Assembly: GCF_954871325.1 (NCBI RefSeq)
Contig: NC_088777.1
Span: 49,763,366-49,827,365, forward strand
Origin: Gordionus sp. m RMFG-2023
Taxonomy: Eukaryota > Nematomorpha > Gordioida > Chordodea > Parachordodidae
Direction of reading: 5' to 3'
DNA: 64,000 nucleotides
Part shown: in pieces, positions 44,470-55,926 of the stretch
How positions within the stretch are numbered: the stretch's first letter is position 1
How the letters are laid out: each line of letters opens with the position of its first letter
The notes under the pieces: generated by a model
Seen by the model: only the letters and a program-made list of their open reading frames with translations
Databases searched by the model: none
What the model was told of the DNA's origin: nothing
Translations under genes and position numbers: made by a program

Positions 44470-45640
44470 TTTGAATGATTGAATGAAAGAAAGACTGAAA
44501 GTTAGAGGTCTTTCTTACATGTTTAATTTTACCAGTTGGAGAAGATCGAGTATTAATTGGACCACGGGGTTTGTTGAGCCTTATTTTAAGTTTATTAAGA
44601 CCTATAAATACTTTTAGGTTTTAAATGTCAATAAATCTATTTTGAAAATTGTGATTTAAATAAACTGTTTTCTTTCATTGAGTTAAGTATGTTTATATAT
44701 AATTAATTTACATATGACAAAATGCTTGATTCTAAAAGTATATTAATAAACAAAATATAAGATTTTTTTAAAAAAATTGGTTTCTAAGGCCATTTAATTA
44801 TATGACAAATGTTTTTTTTCTTTCTTTCTTTCTTTCTTTTTTCCTTCCTTCTTTCTCTCTTTCTTCTCTTGTCATATATATTTTTGTATGAGTTCGCCAA
44901 AAAAATGGATTGTTGATATTATCATGGTTATCTAATATCTACTTATAAAATAAATGTTAGATATAAGAAATACTAAAATTGAGAATAATTATTTATTTGC
45001 AATAATACAATGTGATTTCCTATTTATAAAAAATGAAAGAAATCCTATTTTTTAAAAAGGTATTCTCAATCTGAACAATTTGAAATTAAAAAAAAAATGA
45101 ACATAGAACACTATAATATTCAACCGGCGTTATATACTTGTATATCGACTTAATCTATTTAATATAAATTTTTGATGTGATATTATATTTATACATAAAT
45201 GAATCATATGTTTTTTTGAAAGAATCCTATTTTTTAAAGAAAATCTCAATTAAAAAACATGTATAGATAAGCACCGCATTCACAGTTACCCGAATTCACC
45301 AAGAAATGAGCAAAAATTAGCAAAAATTCTACATCGCGCGTAGCGTTATTTAATCAGCTACGTAAACTTTAAGTCTCATCTTAAGCCGCATGTCCCGAAA
45401 CAAAAATCTTTTTCAAGTCTTGAGAAGCAATTTGATTACCCTCCCCCCCCCTAATTTCCTGGAGTTCCTTCTTTCCAGTAAAAAAACACCCCAAGGCCGA
45501 GGTGATAGTGTCCGGTTAAACTTTTATGGAACTGAGTAAATAATCGGGATACTCTATATATAGGTATTGTGACGAGTTACCGATAAAACACAAAATAAAC
45601 TTTCCGGGTAGCTCCGCTTACAATTGTTAGTCGGCTTATA
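44470..45640. other. A+T-rich stretch, no gene recognised
   Basis: Contains the (TTTC)n tract (44818-44870), a CGCATTCACAGTTACC palindrome fragment at 45282-45310 and a C9 run at 45443-45451. Nothing else stands out. Confidence 0.55.
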
Positions 45641-45660
45641 GTTTTATTTTATAATGAAAG

Positions 45661-45825
45661 TCTCACCTCCATATGTTGGAATCTGTGAATCTCAATTTCC
45701 TGAAATGCAATGAATAGTTCTTGTCGATAAACATTCGTCCTTTGGTTGATTTTACCAAATCTTTTCGGTGGATTTCCGCTGTCCCGTTTTTCCATACAAC
45801 CTCTGTATGCGCATGTTTTCTTATA
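45661..45825 (-). CDS. Possible orphan exon, unknown gene
   Basis: On the - strand an acceptor ATATAAG is followed by KTCAYRGCMEKRDSGNPPKR, FGKINQRTNVYRQELFIAFQ, EIEIHRFQHME and a donor GTGAGA at about 45664. The composition is basic and protein-like, with balanced codon use. No domain identified; the two Cys residues alone do not define a zinc finger. The frame stays open upstream to 45984, but that part looks intronic. Confidence 0.35.
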
Positions 45826-45989
45826 TTCGTTGCGCAAAAAAAAGGTATGTATTATATAAAATCCCATCATGAGATCATTGGTAGAATTTTTAGACATCCC
45901 AAACATATTTTTATTTCTATGATATTTGATTTTATATGATTGTATTCTATCTAAAAAAAAAATTTGTCTAAGGGCATCAATCATTACTT

Positions 45990-47580
45990 TTAAGAAAAGA
46001 AAAACAGGATAGATTCCAGTCTTATAGTGTGATTAATTAATAATAGAATAAGCTAAAATGGCTAAACCCTGTTAGATAACAGCCGTTTATATCTCATAAA
46101 AACTCTAACAAGTTACCCTATTTTTCTGTTAATCTCACTATGACAAATTATCTAATTATAGTGAAACTAGAAAGTAATAAAAAAAATTTCTATTTTTTTA
46201 CCTCGGACACTTGAGTAATAAACTTTTGCCCCTTTCTATGTAAAATGTATTCCTTTGAGCAAATAGCGGGTCTTCAGGGTTATTCTATTAGTTATTTTTA
46301 TTATATTTTTTAACATTTGATTGGTTACGATTTATAATGTATAAATTTGTCCAAATTAATACAGACCAAGACTATATATTTTGAAGTCAGGTTGCGTCTT
46401 TTAATGGCTGACTTCATTACATGTACACTCTATAATGCTTTTCTAATGAATGAATCGTTGTCTTGTCTAGTTTAGTATTAATGCTTGGGCAAGGAAAGAC
46501 CAGTGTATTCTAGCAGGTGTTTCTTTCTCATTAGTGATTAAATTATTATTTAGAATAATAGCAATAATTTTACTATATCAAGGGGTGACTCCAACATAAA
46601 TTTTACAAAATATACAAGTTAGAACATTTTACCTCTCACCATATGGGAATTACTCCTCATTCATGGTTAGCTCGGATTCGCAACAAAGTATACAAAATTC
46701 TTTTTTTAAAGGTGATGGGGAAATTTTGAAAATGTATGTTTCATCATTTAACTTATATGAGTTATCAATTTTAGCAAACCCAATTAAACAACAAAAATTA
46801 CATGTTGATTCGACATAAATTACCGTATCACAAACTAACCAATCTTATTTCAATCTTCCCGTGGAATTATCCCAGCCGGCACTATTATAAATGGGAATCC
46901 CCGCCTTTCTTGTGGAAGCTATAAAGTTAGGGTGGAATCAGGGACTTTCATTCCTAAATTGAAAATTTGAGGGGCGATAAGTAGTTATAAAGATGCTCTG
47001 GTTATTTAAATATAATTGGAGGGGGGGGGGATATGGATTTGATTTAGATTTCTTGGAAAAGGCAGTGGAGGGGGGTAAATTTTTCGAGTGCGAGGGAGTG
47101 CGCCTAAAATACTGGGTGCGGTTAAGTTCTTTATATAATTTATAGACCCATGGAATCATCGATATTAACTCAAAAATAAATATACCATCAAAGAAAAAAA
47201 AGGGAACAATAATAATAAAATTTGAGAAAATATGCGCTTACAATGTAATTTTTTTTCCCTCACTTAATTATACCTAATAATAAAGAGCCCATCCTCAAAA
47301 AAATACATATAATGCATATTTTTGCCAAATTTCAGGAATTTCATTCTTAATAGGAGTATAACGATATTGCGGTTTGTACTTTTACCCCGCTTCTAGGAAT
47401 ACTCCGATATTCCCTACTTTATTTTTCCAAAAAAATATCAGATACAAAACGTAAATTTGAATGTATCGCAATCCATCAATTTTGTTTTATAAGTTATGCT
47501 TATGATTATATGAGCGATCATTCACAGTTTTTGAAACTATTATAACGCTTGAACGGTTTGAAACTTAAATTGGCTGTATT
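45990..47580. other. A+T-rich stretch, no gene recognised
   Basis: Contains a CATTCATGGTTAGCTCGGAT palindrome fragment (46653-46690) and a G10 run (47021-47030). A - strand frame at 47159-46938 follows a TATAAATTATATAAAG-like stretch but shows no domain. Confidence 0.5.
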
Positions 47581-47589
47581 TTAATTTTT

Positions 47590-47768
47590 TTTAAAATATA
47601 CCCGGAGTAATCGCCATTATTAGCTATAAAAATTAAAAATTAATGTGATATATTTCAAAAAATCCGGGCCAGGCCGGAAATTTTTTTAAAAACAAATCTG
47701 GGTCGGGCCGGAAAATATAAAATCCGGCCCGAGTCGGGCCGTGCTAATGGTATATCTGCAGGTCTCTG
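47590..47768. mobile_element. GC-block hAT-type element
   Basis: The right end ATATCTGCAGGTCTCTG is the standard family terminus, preceded by CCGGCCCGAGTCGGGCCG and CCGGGCCAGGCCGG blocks. The left terminus is not clear. Confidence 0.65.
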
Positions 47769-48299
47769 ACAAAAATATAAATAATTTTATGAAATGATAT
47801 TTAGTTCCCTGTGCGGTCATTAAAAAAATAAAATTCTCAAGTTACCTTTATTTCCTTATAAAAGGCATCGAAAGAGTTAATAAATATTTTATCTTTACTT
47901 TTTTAAAAACAAAAAAAAAAGGTTGTATAAAATTATTTAAACAAGGATATTTGATATTTAAATAAACTTTCATGATATAGGACACAAACATCTTAACACG
48001 ATGCTTTGTTTGCGCAAACTAAGAAATAAGTATTTAATAAACAGCACCTATCCTGGAGTATGTTGGTAGCAAGAAATACAAATAAATAGCGAATCATTTA
48101 CTTATTTTATCCTAGTGGGTGTATAATTCTTTAACATTTAAATAAGCCTGATTTTCCGGAATTTATTCCAGCATATGCATAGTATACCAAGCAAATACGC
48201 TATGGAATTTCCCGACATTTTGTCATCAAATTTTGAGATCAATTTTAAATTTAAAATCGATTTTCCTTATTAATATTTTTTTTAATGTATATGTTAAAT

Positions 48300-48475
48300 T
48301 TCGTGACAAAAATTAATTCAACATAAAATTGATAAATTTAGCAATATTTTAAAAAATTTATAAAACCCGACCCGACCCGGCCCGAATTTTCTTAAAAAAA
48401 TTAGGCCCACCCGGGCCCAAATCCCTTTCGGACCGAGAACAGGCCCGGCCTACCTTTGTAGATTTCTAGTATATA
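48300..48475. mobile_element. GC-block element, second subfamily
   Basis: CCCGACCCGACCCGGCCCG and GGCCCGGCCTACCTTTGTAG at the right, similar in layout to 17955-18200, including the shared AACATAAAATTGATAAATTTAG-like interior start. Confidence 0.55.
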
Positions 48476-48759
48476 CCACATTGACCAAACTGCCCCATTT
48501 ATACCTCTTTTATCTAAAATTTTCCATAAATTTTCAGAAAACTCCCATAAAATTTTCTTAAAAAAATATATATAATTTGATAAAATGAGGATCATTTAAA
48601 CACAGAAATGTGGCTATTTAGTCTGTTCATTTCTTAATTTATAAATATGAATCAAAATTTTTTTTAAAAAAAAAGAAAAAAGTGTCTAATTTGCTAAACC
48701 AATTAATTTTAGGAGTCATCACAAAAAATTCGAATAAACCATACATCCAACTAAGAGGT

Positions 48760-48951
48760 GACAGGGGTAAAGCGATTAACGGGGTAACAATGCCTTTTTT
48801 TAAGAAAAAATTTTCAAGCCCGGTCCGGATTTTTTTAAAATATTCTCAATTTTTACAGCTAATAATGGCGATTTCAAATATTTGGTTTTAAAATAGGCTC
48901 GGGCCGGATATCTTTTTTAAAAAAAAATTTAGGCCCGGCTGCAGGTTTCTA
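48760..48951. mobile_element. GC-block hAT-type element, degraded left end
   Basis: The right end GGCCCGGCTGCAGGTTTCT is a diverged family terminus. The left part (AAGAGGTGACAGGGGTAAAG) is only weakly like the standard end. The interior has GATTTCAAATATTTGGTTTT, shared with the copy at 57557-57895. Confidence 0.6.
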
Positions 48952-49390
48952 ATATACATGTTCCTTAAAGCCATAGCAATATAATAGAATTTATCGGAAG
49001 TTTATAGTATAACTAGAAGTCCCGCAATAACGATTTACACAATATGCATCACCTTGAGGTAGTAAAGTTCCTATGGGTAAAAAGCTCTAAAAAAAGATAA
49101 TTTTTAAATATTAACCTATACAATCATATATAAAAAAAGATACTTTTATGCAAAATGGAACATTATATAAATAGTTTGTGTTTTATTTGGAATAAAATTT
49201 TCTGAATAAGTCGCAAAAGGGAAGAATAATTCAAATATACCATTAGCCTAAAATGGGCATATTAAAAAAAATATGCTATTTTAGATTCCGGTATTGTATT
49301 AATTAGTTTTTTAAGCTACTTGATAATATTACGAAAACAAAACTAAACATAAAATAAAGTAATTAGACTATTTACCAGAGCGCTTATATT

Positions 49391-49555
49391 GAATTTTGGT
49401 CCTATCATTACAAGTAAGTTATTTAACAATAATAATATTTAATGTAAAATTTGTTAAAGAAAGCAAATATTGAATTTCGGTCCTATCATTACGAATAAGT
49501 TATTTAACAATAAGAATATTTAATGTAAAATTTGTTAAAGAAAGCAAACAACAAT
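49391..49555 (+). repeat. Tandem repeat, two units of about 83 bp
   Basis: The unit GGTCCTATCATTACAAGTAA followed by GTTATTTAACAATAA and ATTTGTTAAAGAAAGCAAA occurs twice with few changes. Non-coding. Confidence 0.85.
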
Positions 49556-49654
49556 CAAAAATTGAAAAAGTTTGTTTAAAAAATATAAATTGAGATCGAT
49601 ATAATATTATTATAATATATATAAATACATTTCATTTATATAAGCATTGATACC

Positions 49655-49671
49655 GGGGGGGGGGGGGGGGG
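49655..49671 (+). repeat. G17 homopolymer run
   Basis: Seventeen consecutive G in strongly A/T-rich DNA. One of about fifteen such G or C runs of 8-17 in the window. Confidence 0.9.
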
Positions 49672-49739
49672 TGAAAGGAGAAGCGTAAACAGTTTAGGGA
49701 GAAAATTACCCAGGCAAACATATGGAGAGGAAAATATGG

Positions 49740-50200
49740 TAGTAGAATGAGGATGGTCAGATTATAGTGAAAAAGTAAAGGAGGTTATATAAATATGGGA
49801 AAGTAGGAAGAACGAAATACACGAAGGAACAATCTATGAGAAGTATACAACAAAAACTCCCGATGAAGTGTATGAGGATATTAACGGTAAGTTTAATACG
49901 AAAGATGAGATTATGATATATTGGATAACTAATACAAGAGTAAAAAATGCAAGAGACATTATGGTGACATGATTGACCAGGGGAAGATTTTAAAATATCG
50001 TAATGCATTATAAGATTTTAGAAAGATGGCGTGAATATGAGGGATTATTAAATACAGTATACGAAATTTCCTATATTAAATTTAAATGCGGATGGCGTGA
50101 ATATGAGGGATTATTAAATACAGTATACGAAATTTCCTATATTAAATTTAAATGCGGATGTGGCTAAGAGGAGAAGAAGGAGATGTATATACGGAGTTAT
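49740..50200 (+). repeat. Purine-rich block with a perfect 66-bp tandem duplication
   Basis: 50028-50093 and 50094-50159 are identical copies starting ATGGCGTGAATATGAGGGAT and ending TTTAAATGCGG. The surrounding 49740-50220 is richer in G and A than its flanks and gives short peptide-like runs in several frames without a recognisable domain; it may be a decayed gene or element of unknown type. Confidence 0.6.
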
Positions 50201-50219
50201 TCGATTCGATGATTCGAAT

Positions 50220-52200
50220 ATAACATGAATATAAAAAATAAATATATAAAAAATCATTTTAAAATATATATTAAAAAAAATATATTTAAAAAACTAATAT
50301 ACAAAAAATCATCCTAAAAAAATATTATATTTTAAAAATATCATATTAAAAAAACATTATTATATTATATCTAAAAAAAATGTAATAAATTAATCAAGTT
50401 AAATATTAATCTTAAAAAATTATTAATAATAACGAAAAAATTATTAATAATATAATATTATACACATTGCCGAAATAACAAAATCACCCTGCCTACCACT
50501 ATCTCACATTGCCGAAAATTACACATTGGCGCTAACACGTTAGGACGGCGAAATATACAATATTTATTATCGGATAAAACATACTAAGAACAGTGGATCC
50601 AATAGAAAGAGGGAATTGAGTTTCCTGATTTCTGAAATGTCTTTGGACACAATACCTAGAAATTTTAGGATTTGGGATATTTTTTAGGGAGTTGAGTTTG
50701 GTAGATTACCTTTAGTCTACTAGTCAATGTGGTAGACCTGACAACCCTAAAAAGACAGGATACAACACCAGGGTGCAAATGAAAATTTTTATAAATTATA
50801 ACGAATTGTCAGTTAAATATTTACTTTATATTTTTTTCTCAGTTGTTAAAAGCTATACTTATAAAAGTGGTGCACTATTGCTACTGCTATTTTACAAAAA
50901 AGTAGGGTTAATGATGCTTACTACCAAAGGCAATACCGAGCAAATCGTGATTTTACAATTTTTATTTAAAATGAGTAATATAGTTGATTAATAATTTTGA
51001 ACTTAGGCTAACCACAAATCACAGTATTAAATTGGATTTATTTTAATGTTAACATAGCGAAAATATAATTGATAATTCATCATAGTATTAATATGATAAT
51101 TTAAAAATGCACTCAGTTAATAAAAAATTTATATAGTCTAATTATTTTTTTTAGAAATAATATCAAATCGATATATAATATATAATAGAATTCTAAAAAA
51201 AAAATCGTTCAGGGAGCTATCAAAAGAGGTCTATTAGGTCGCCATTCAAAAAAATAAAATTGGTTTAGGGGGGGGGGTGGCTATTCATATTGTTGATGGG
51301 ACTCGAGCACCTGCAAGCATTCCCCTAGTGACGCTACTGAAATGCAGTATTAACTTTAATATCGAAAATATTGGTTTGAGTATGTTTACATTTAAAAATA
51401 TGAATCTAAAGGATTTTCAATAGCATTATTTTATTCATTTTGATCTGGCTAGGGTCAGTCTAAGATTATAATAGTAATAGTTAGAATAAAGATTAAGCAG
51501 GGGATAAGTGGATTGCCATGTTTACCAACTGGCCAGGCTACCCCCTCCCCCCATCAAATTCTCTCAAAATGGGTTAAAATGTGAAATATTTTTTTAGTAT
51601 GTTTTGATAAAATTTATAAATATATAAATAGATGATTGCTTAATTTTAAGCATGTTTAACATCCAGTTAATAGTTTATAGAATAGTGCTATTAAATAAAT
51701 GAGTCTGGTGATAAAATGAAATGTTTAATATCCATTATTTCTCATTTATTGCAATTTTTAATTTATAAAATAATTCTTAAATAATATCTTCTGGCAAGTT
51801 GAAAAATACCATGGACTGGGCTAGAAAATCAACTTTCATATTAAAGTCATTAAGCCAAAAACTATATGATAATTGTTCTTATCTATATAAAGGAAATTCC
51901 ATATCATCATTCTCCAGGAAAATTACTTTGTCGATATGATCTGTTGTACCAAAATTATCTATAATATCAATCTCTATCATTGACATTTTAGATTATTTTG
52001 AAAACTAGATTTATAATGTATATTTAAATAAAGATTTCAAAATTAAAAGATAACAATTATTATTAGTAGCGAACTACCACTATTTCTTAAAAAAGTAGCG
52101 CGCCATTTTAACAACACTATGTATGTTTCTTATATTAAATTTAAAAAATTTATTTCAAATAAAATTTAAAAAAAAGAAGAATTAAAGGTTACAAAAACTT
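50220..52200. other. A+T-rich intergenic stretch, no gene recognised
   Basis: Contains a G10 run at 51268-51277 and, at 52098-52123, the end-like GCCATTTTAACAACACTA shared with 39893-39925. The open frame at 50773-50991 has no recognised domain. Confidence 0.5.
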
Positions 52201-52216
52201 ATTTTATTTATAAAAA

Positions 52217-52334
52217 GATTACGACACCTGGGATTCCCAGGCGGTCACCCATCCAAGTACTAACCAGGCTCAACGTTGCTTAACTTCGGTGTTCGAAAGG
52301 GAACCGGTGCTTTCAACGTGATATGGTCGTAATC
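52217..52334 (-). rRNA. 5S ribosomal RNA
   Basis: 118 nt on the - strand, beginning GATTACGACCATATCACGTT and ending GGTGTCGTAATC; the first and last nine bases pair perfectly as helix I. Internal motifs typical of 5S and of its pol III promoter are present: GAAAGCACCGGTTC, GAAGTTAAGCAACGTTGAGC, GGTTAGTACTTGGATGGGTG and ACCGCCTGGGAATCCCAGG. A TTTTT run directly after the 3' end is a pol III terminator. It looks intact and resembles animal 5S. Only one copy is in the window, and the LINE at 52993 is in the opposite orientation. Confidence 0.96.
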
Positions 52335-52992
52335 AAGAATTAATTGTTATATAATACATATTTATATAAAACATATAATTTTATAGGTAATATTAATGTT
52401 ATTTAATTGTTAAATTCTACAATATTTATAGTTTTGATATATATATTATACAAGTTATTTTATAATATAAATAAGAAAAACAAAATTTACACGGACAGAT
52501 ACTTTGATATATGTAAATGTTACTTATAGAGAGAATTTGGTGATAGTTGTTGGATAATAATCAGTGTGACATCACATAACCAAGATTTTCTCATGGGGAG
52601 GGGGGGGGGTGTATGTTTATTGATCCTATTTTTTATGAACACTCAATTACTTATATCTTAGGCTATGTTAAAATTAATTTAAATATTTGCAGAGAGTATT
52701 TTATTAATTTTATCTATTATATAAAAATACTTTACCATAAATAATTTCCTTATTTCAAAATGTAGATATTTTATACAGATTATAATATTATTCAATATTT
52801 TAGATTTATTTCGCTTATTTATTTTCTCTTCATAATTTTTTTTCCCTTTTTGTCGCTTTCACCCAAATTTATCTTATAAAAGATTTAATTTTCTTAAAAC
52901 ATATAGTTTTCTAACTAATTTAGTCCTTCACGTAACTCTTTAGCTCAAGCAAAATACAAGTTCAGAAAAATTTCTTTACCAAACCTTACATC

Positions 52993-55926
52993 ATGAATCT
53001 TAACTCCTCCGTTAAAACTATGCTAAACGGGCCTCTTTTCTTGTCCTCCTTAAATATTAATGGCATCAAAGATAAAATGTCAATTCTTATGACGTTATTA
53101 TCAAATGACTCTACCGACATAATAGGTTTACAGGAAACTCACTCCCCCGACAACCATTCGGCCCAATTTACAAATTATATATACTATAGCTCTGGAACCA
53201 CGAACAATAAATGGTCAGGTGTGGCCTTCCTTATCAAAAATAAGCTCAAAAAATTCATTATAAAATTTGTCCCTATAACCGAAAGAATTGCTGTACTATA
53301 CCTGAATACCGCCTACAAACCCACCATCCTCCTCAATGTTTACGTCCCCCCTAAACTCACAGAAAGAATGTTATTCCTAGAACATCTAGATAACGTGATA
53401 AACTCCCTACCAAAAAGATACAATATCATAGCTATGGGAGACTTCAATACTAAGATAGGCCATGAGATAACATACAAAGTAAGCAATACTATAGGCCACA
53501 CAACAATATATAACAGCAACGATAAAGATGGAAAAAAACTACTCCAAATATGTTTTGATAACAATCTAAAAATTGAAAACACGTTCTTCAAACACAAACC
53601 TCCTCACCTCATGACCTTCTCAAGAGGCGGCCACTCCTCCCAAATTGACCTCTTCCTATCCAATATCCATAGCTGGTTTGCAGATGTAAAGGCTATCCTA
53701 AACATAAACATATCAGATCACAAACTGATCAAAGCGCATATAATAATACGTAGTGATGAATGGAGAAACAATAATACCAGGCGCATCCATAGCACAATAC
53801 GTACAACGCCAGAACAACCTACCAAATGGCACTTCACTAATATTGACAAAACAACCTATAATGAAACAATATGCTCAGGCCTAGCTAGGACCATTCAGCT
53901 CTTCCCTACCAAACCATTAGAAGAATGTTGGACAGACTTCAAAAGTGCGGTTTTCCATGCATATAATAATCTCAACCACAGCCAAATACCAAAAAGAGAA
54001 TGGCTCTCAGTAAATACAAAAAACTTAATCCTATCGATAAAAAATGATAGAAGCCGTAATTTAGAACTATGGAAACGCATTCAGAGATTACTACGTAGCG
54101 ATCGTAGGATTTACCTAGCAAAGAAAGCTGAAGAAATAGAAATAGATATGAGGAACAACAAAACTCATGACGCCTATAAAAAGCTCAAACACTTCTGCAA
54201 ACCAGCCTGCTTTAAGAAATTACCAATACTTACTTTACAAGGAGGTAACAAATATACAGACCCTCAGGAGCAAATGGCCATCTGGACAGACTTCTATATG
54301 TCAGCCTTTGAGTCCAGGATCCCTTCCAAGATAGTGAACCCCCAACGGACAATCTTGCCATTATCCCACTCCAATTTCTCCCTCACAGAAATTAACAGAG
54401 CCATAAACAAACTAAAAAATAATAGAGCCCCTGGCTCTGATGGGATTAGAAATGAACACATGAAAGCCGCTCCAGAGAGCATTTCCAAATATCTATTAGC
54501 CATATTCACCAAAATATGGCATTCAGGCAAGACCCCAGATGATTGGAATAAATCCACAATCTGCAACTTTCCCAAGAAACTTCATCCTTCATCTTTCGCA
54601 GACTATAGGGCCATTGCTCTCACCTCCACAGTCTCAAAGGTGTTCATGGTGCTCCTGAAGAACAGAATTCTTGATTCTACCAAAAACCTCCTTTCAAGCA
54701 ATATTTGCGCATACAGACCAAATAAGAACATCAACGAACCCATCCTAGCTCTTAAAATCTATCTACAGAAGTGTTTTAGATATAAACTTCCTTTTATATT
54801 TACTTTCATAGACTACAGCAAAGCCTTCGACAACGTGAAACACAATGCCCTCTGGGAGACTCTAGAAGATTGCAATATCGATCCAAACATAATTAAAATT
54901 TTGAAGTACCATTACAATAACTCTTGGGCCAAATTACAGCTAGGCCAAACTTTCTCACCTTACTTCAAGATTAAAAGAGGGGTAAAACAAGGCTGTGTAC
55001 TATCACCTATTTTGTTCAATATAATCATAAACAAAATTATAAAGGAAACCACGAACACCATGAACCTAGTTGATATATCATCAAACAATAATAATATCAA
55101 TCACCTAAGAATCATCTCATACGCAGATGATCTAGTTTTAATCACCAAATCAAGAGATGAGACAATAGACTTACTAACAAGTTTATGCTTTCATAGCAAC
55201 AAAGTAGGTTTAACCATAAACTTTAATAAAACGTTTATTATGCCATCCCCAGAGGCGTCTATAAATAACTTAACATTTGAGGGAAATGAAATTAAAATAG
55301 TTAACAATTTTAAATATCTTGGCGTACTTATCGATAATAAAGGAAATATCAGCGGTGAAATCGAAGCCCGACTAAAAAACGCCAAAATAACCTTTATGAA
55401 ATATTACAAACTATGGACAGCGAGAGAGATCTCAGTCAAAACGAGGCTCCGAATTTTTAACGCCACAGTCATTCCAGTCCTCCTCTACGGCAGCGACACT
55501 TGGGAAATAAATAAATCTCAGACAAAGAAAATACAAGTTTTCGTAAACCGCTGTCTGCGCCAGCTCAACGGTATTTTCTATCCAAGAATAATTTCGAATG
55601 CCAGCCTATGGCGAATTTCAAAAAATGTCCCGATCGAGACTACTCTCAAAAAAAGGCACATTCAACTCTTTGGTCACACCATCAGAAACTTCAGACAAAA
55701 CATAGTCCATGAAGCTATAATCTGGCTCGAGTCTCATGAAGGTAAAACATACGGTAAATACAAGTCATATTGGCTATACAGAACGATAAAAGAAATCATA
55801 AGCCTAAATCTAACGATGGAACAATTCATACGTTTAAACAATAATAAAAGCTCAATAAAAAAGCTTCTAAAAATCAAATCGGGCTACCTGCTCCCTCCAA
55901 ATCTCTTAGCCCCCCCAGCAACATAA
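52993..55926 (+). CDS. LINE (non-LTR) ORF: AP-type endonuclease + reverse transcriptase, 977 aa, uninterrupted
   Basis: Encodes the enzyme for target-primed reverse transcription. Endonuclease motifs: SLNINGI (Asn 21/23), GLQETH (Glu48), MGDFNT (Asp150), QIDLFL (Asp219), ISDHKL (Asp242, His243). Reverse transcriptase: NNRAPGSDGI (477-485), DYRAIALTS (538-545), FTFIDYSKAFD (motif A, Asp607), KRGVKQGCVLSP (motif B, 661-672), ISYADD (motif C, 708-713), FKYLGVLID (773-781). The C-terminus contains FVNRCLRQLNGI and RHIQLFGHTIRN, a tail seen in many animal APE-type LINEs of the RTE/CR1/L2 kind; I cannot fix the clade. No ORF1 is evident upstream and no Cys-His knuckle is seen. One open frame with no breaks suggests a young, possibly active copy. 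Codon use is less A/T-biased than the surroundings. Confidence 0.93.
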   Translation: MNLNSSVKTMLNGPLFLSSLNINGIKDKMSILMTLLSNDSTDIIGLQETHSPDNHSAQFTNYIYYSSGTTNNKWSGVAFLIKNKLKKFIIKFVPITERIAVLYLNTAYKPTILLNVYVPPKLTERMLFLEHLDNVINSLPKRYNIIAMGDFNTKIGHEITYKVSNTIGHTTIYNSNDKDGKKLLQICFDNNLKIENTFFKHKPPHLMTFSRGGHSSQIDLFLSNIHSWFADVKAILNINISDHKLIKAHIIIRSDEWRNNNTRRIHSTIRTTPEQPTKWHFTNIDKTTYNETICSGLARTIQLFPTKPLEECWTDFKSAVFHAYNNLNHSQIPKREWLSVNTKNLILSIKNDRSRNLELWKRIQRLLRSDRRIYLAKKAEEIEIDMRNNKTHDAYKKLKHFCKPACFKKLPILTLQGGNKYTDPQEQMAIWTDFYMSAFESRIPSKIVNPQRTILPLSHSNFSLTEINRAINKLKNNRAPGSDGIRNEHMKAAPESISKYLLAIFTKIWHSGKTPDDWNKSTICNFPKKLHPSSFADYRAIALTSTVSKVFMVLLKNRILDSTKNLLSSNICAYRPNKNINEPILALKIYLQKCFRYKLPFIFTFIDYSKAFDNVKHNALWETLEDCNIDPNIIKILKYHYNNSWAKLQLGQTFSPYFKIKRGVKQGCVLSPILFNIIINKIIKETTNTMNLVDISSNNNNINHLRIISYADDLVLITKSRDETIDLLTSLCFHSNKVGLTINFNKTFIMPSPEASINNLTFEGNEIKIVNNFKYLGVLIDNKGNISGEIEARLKNAKITFMKYYKLWTAREISVKTRLRIFNATVIPVLLYGSDTWEINKSQTKKIQVFVNRCLRQLNGIFYPRIISNASLWRISKNVPIETTLKKRHIQLFGHTIRNFRQNIVHEAIIWLESHEGKTYGKYKSYWLYRTIKEIISLNLTMEQFIRLNNNKSSIKKLLKIKSGYLLPPNLLAPPAT

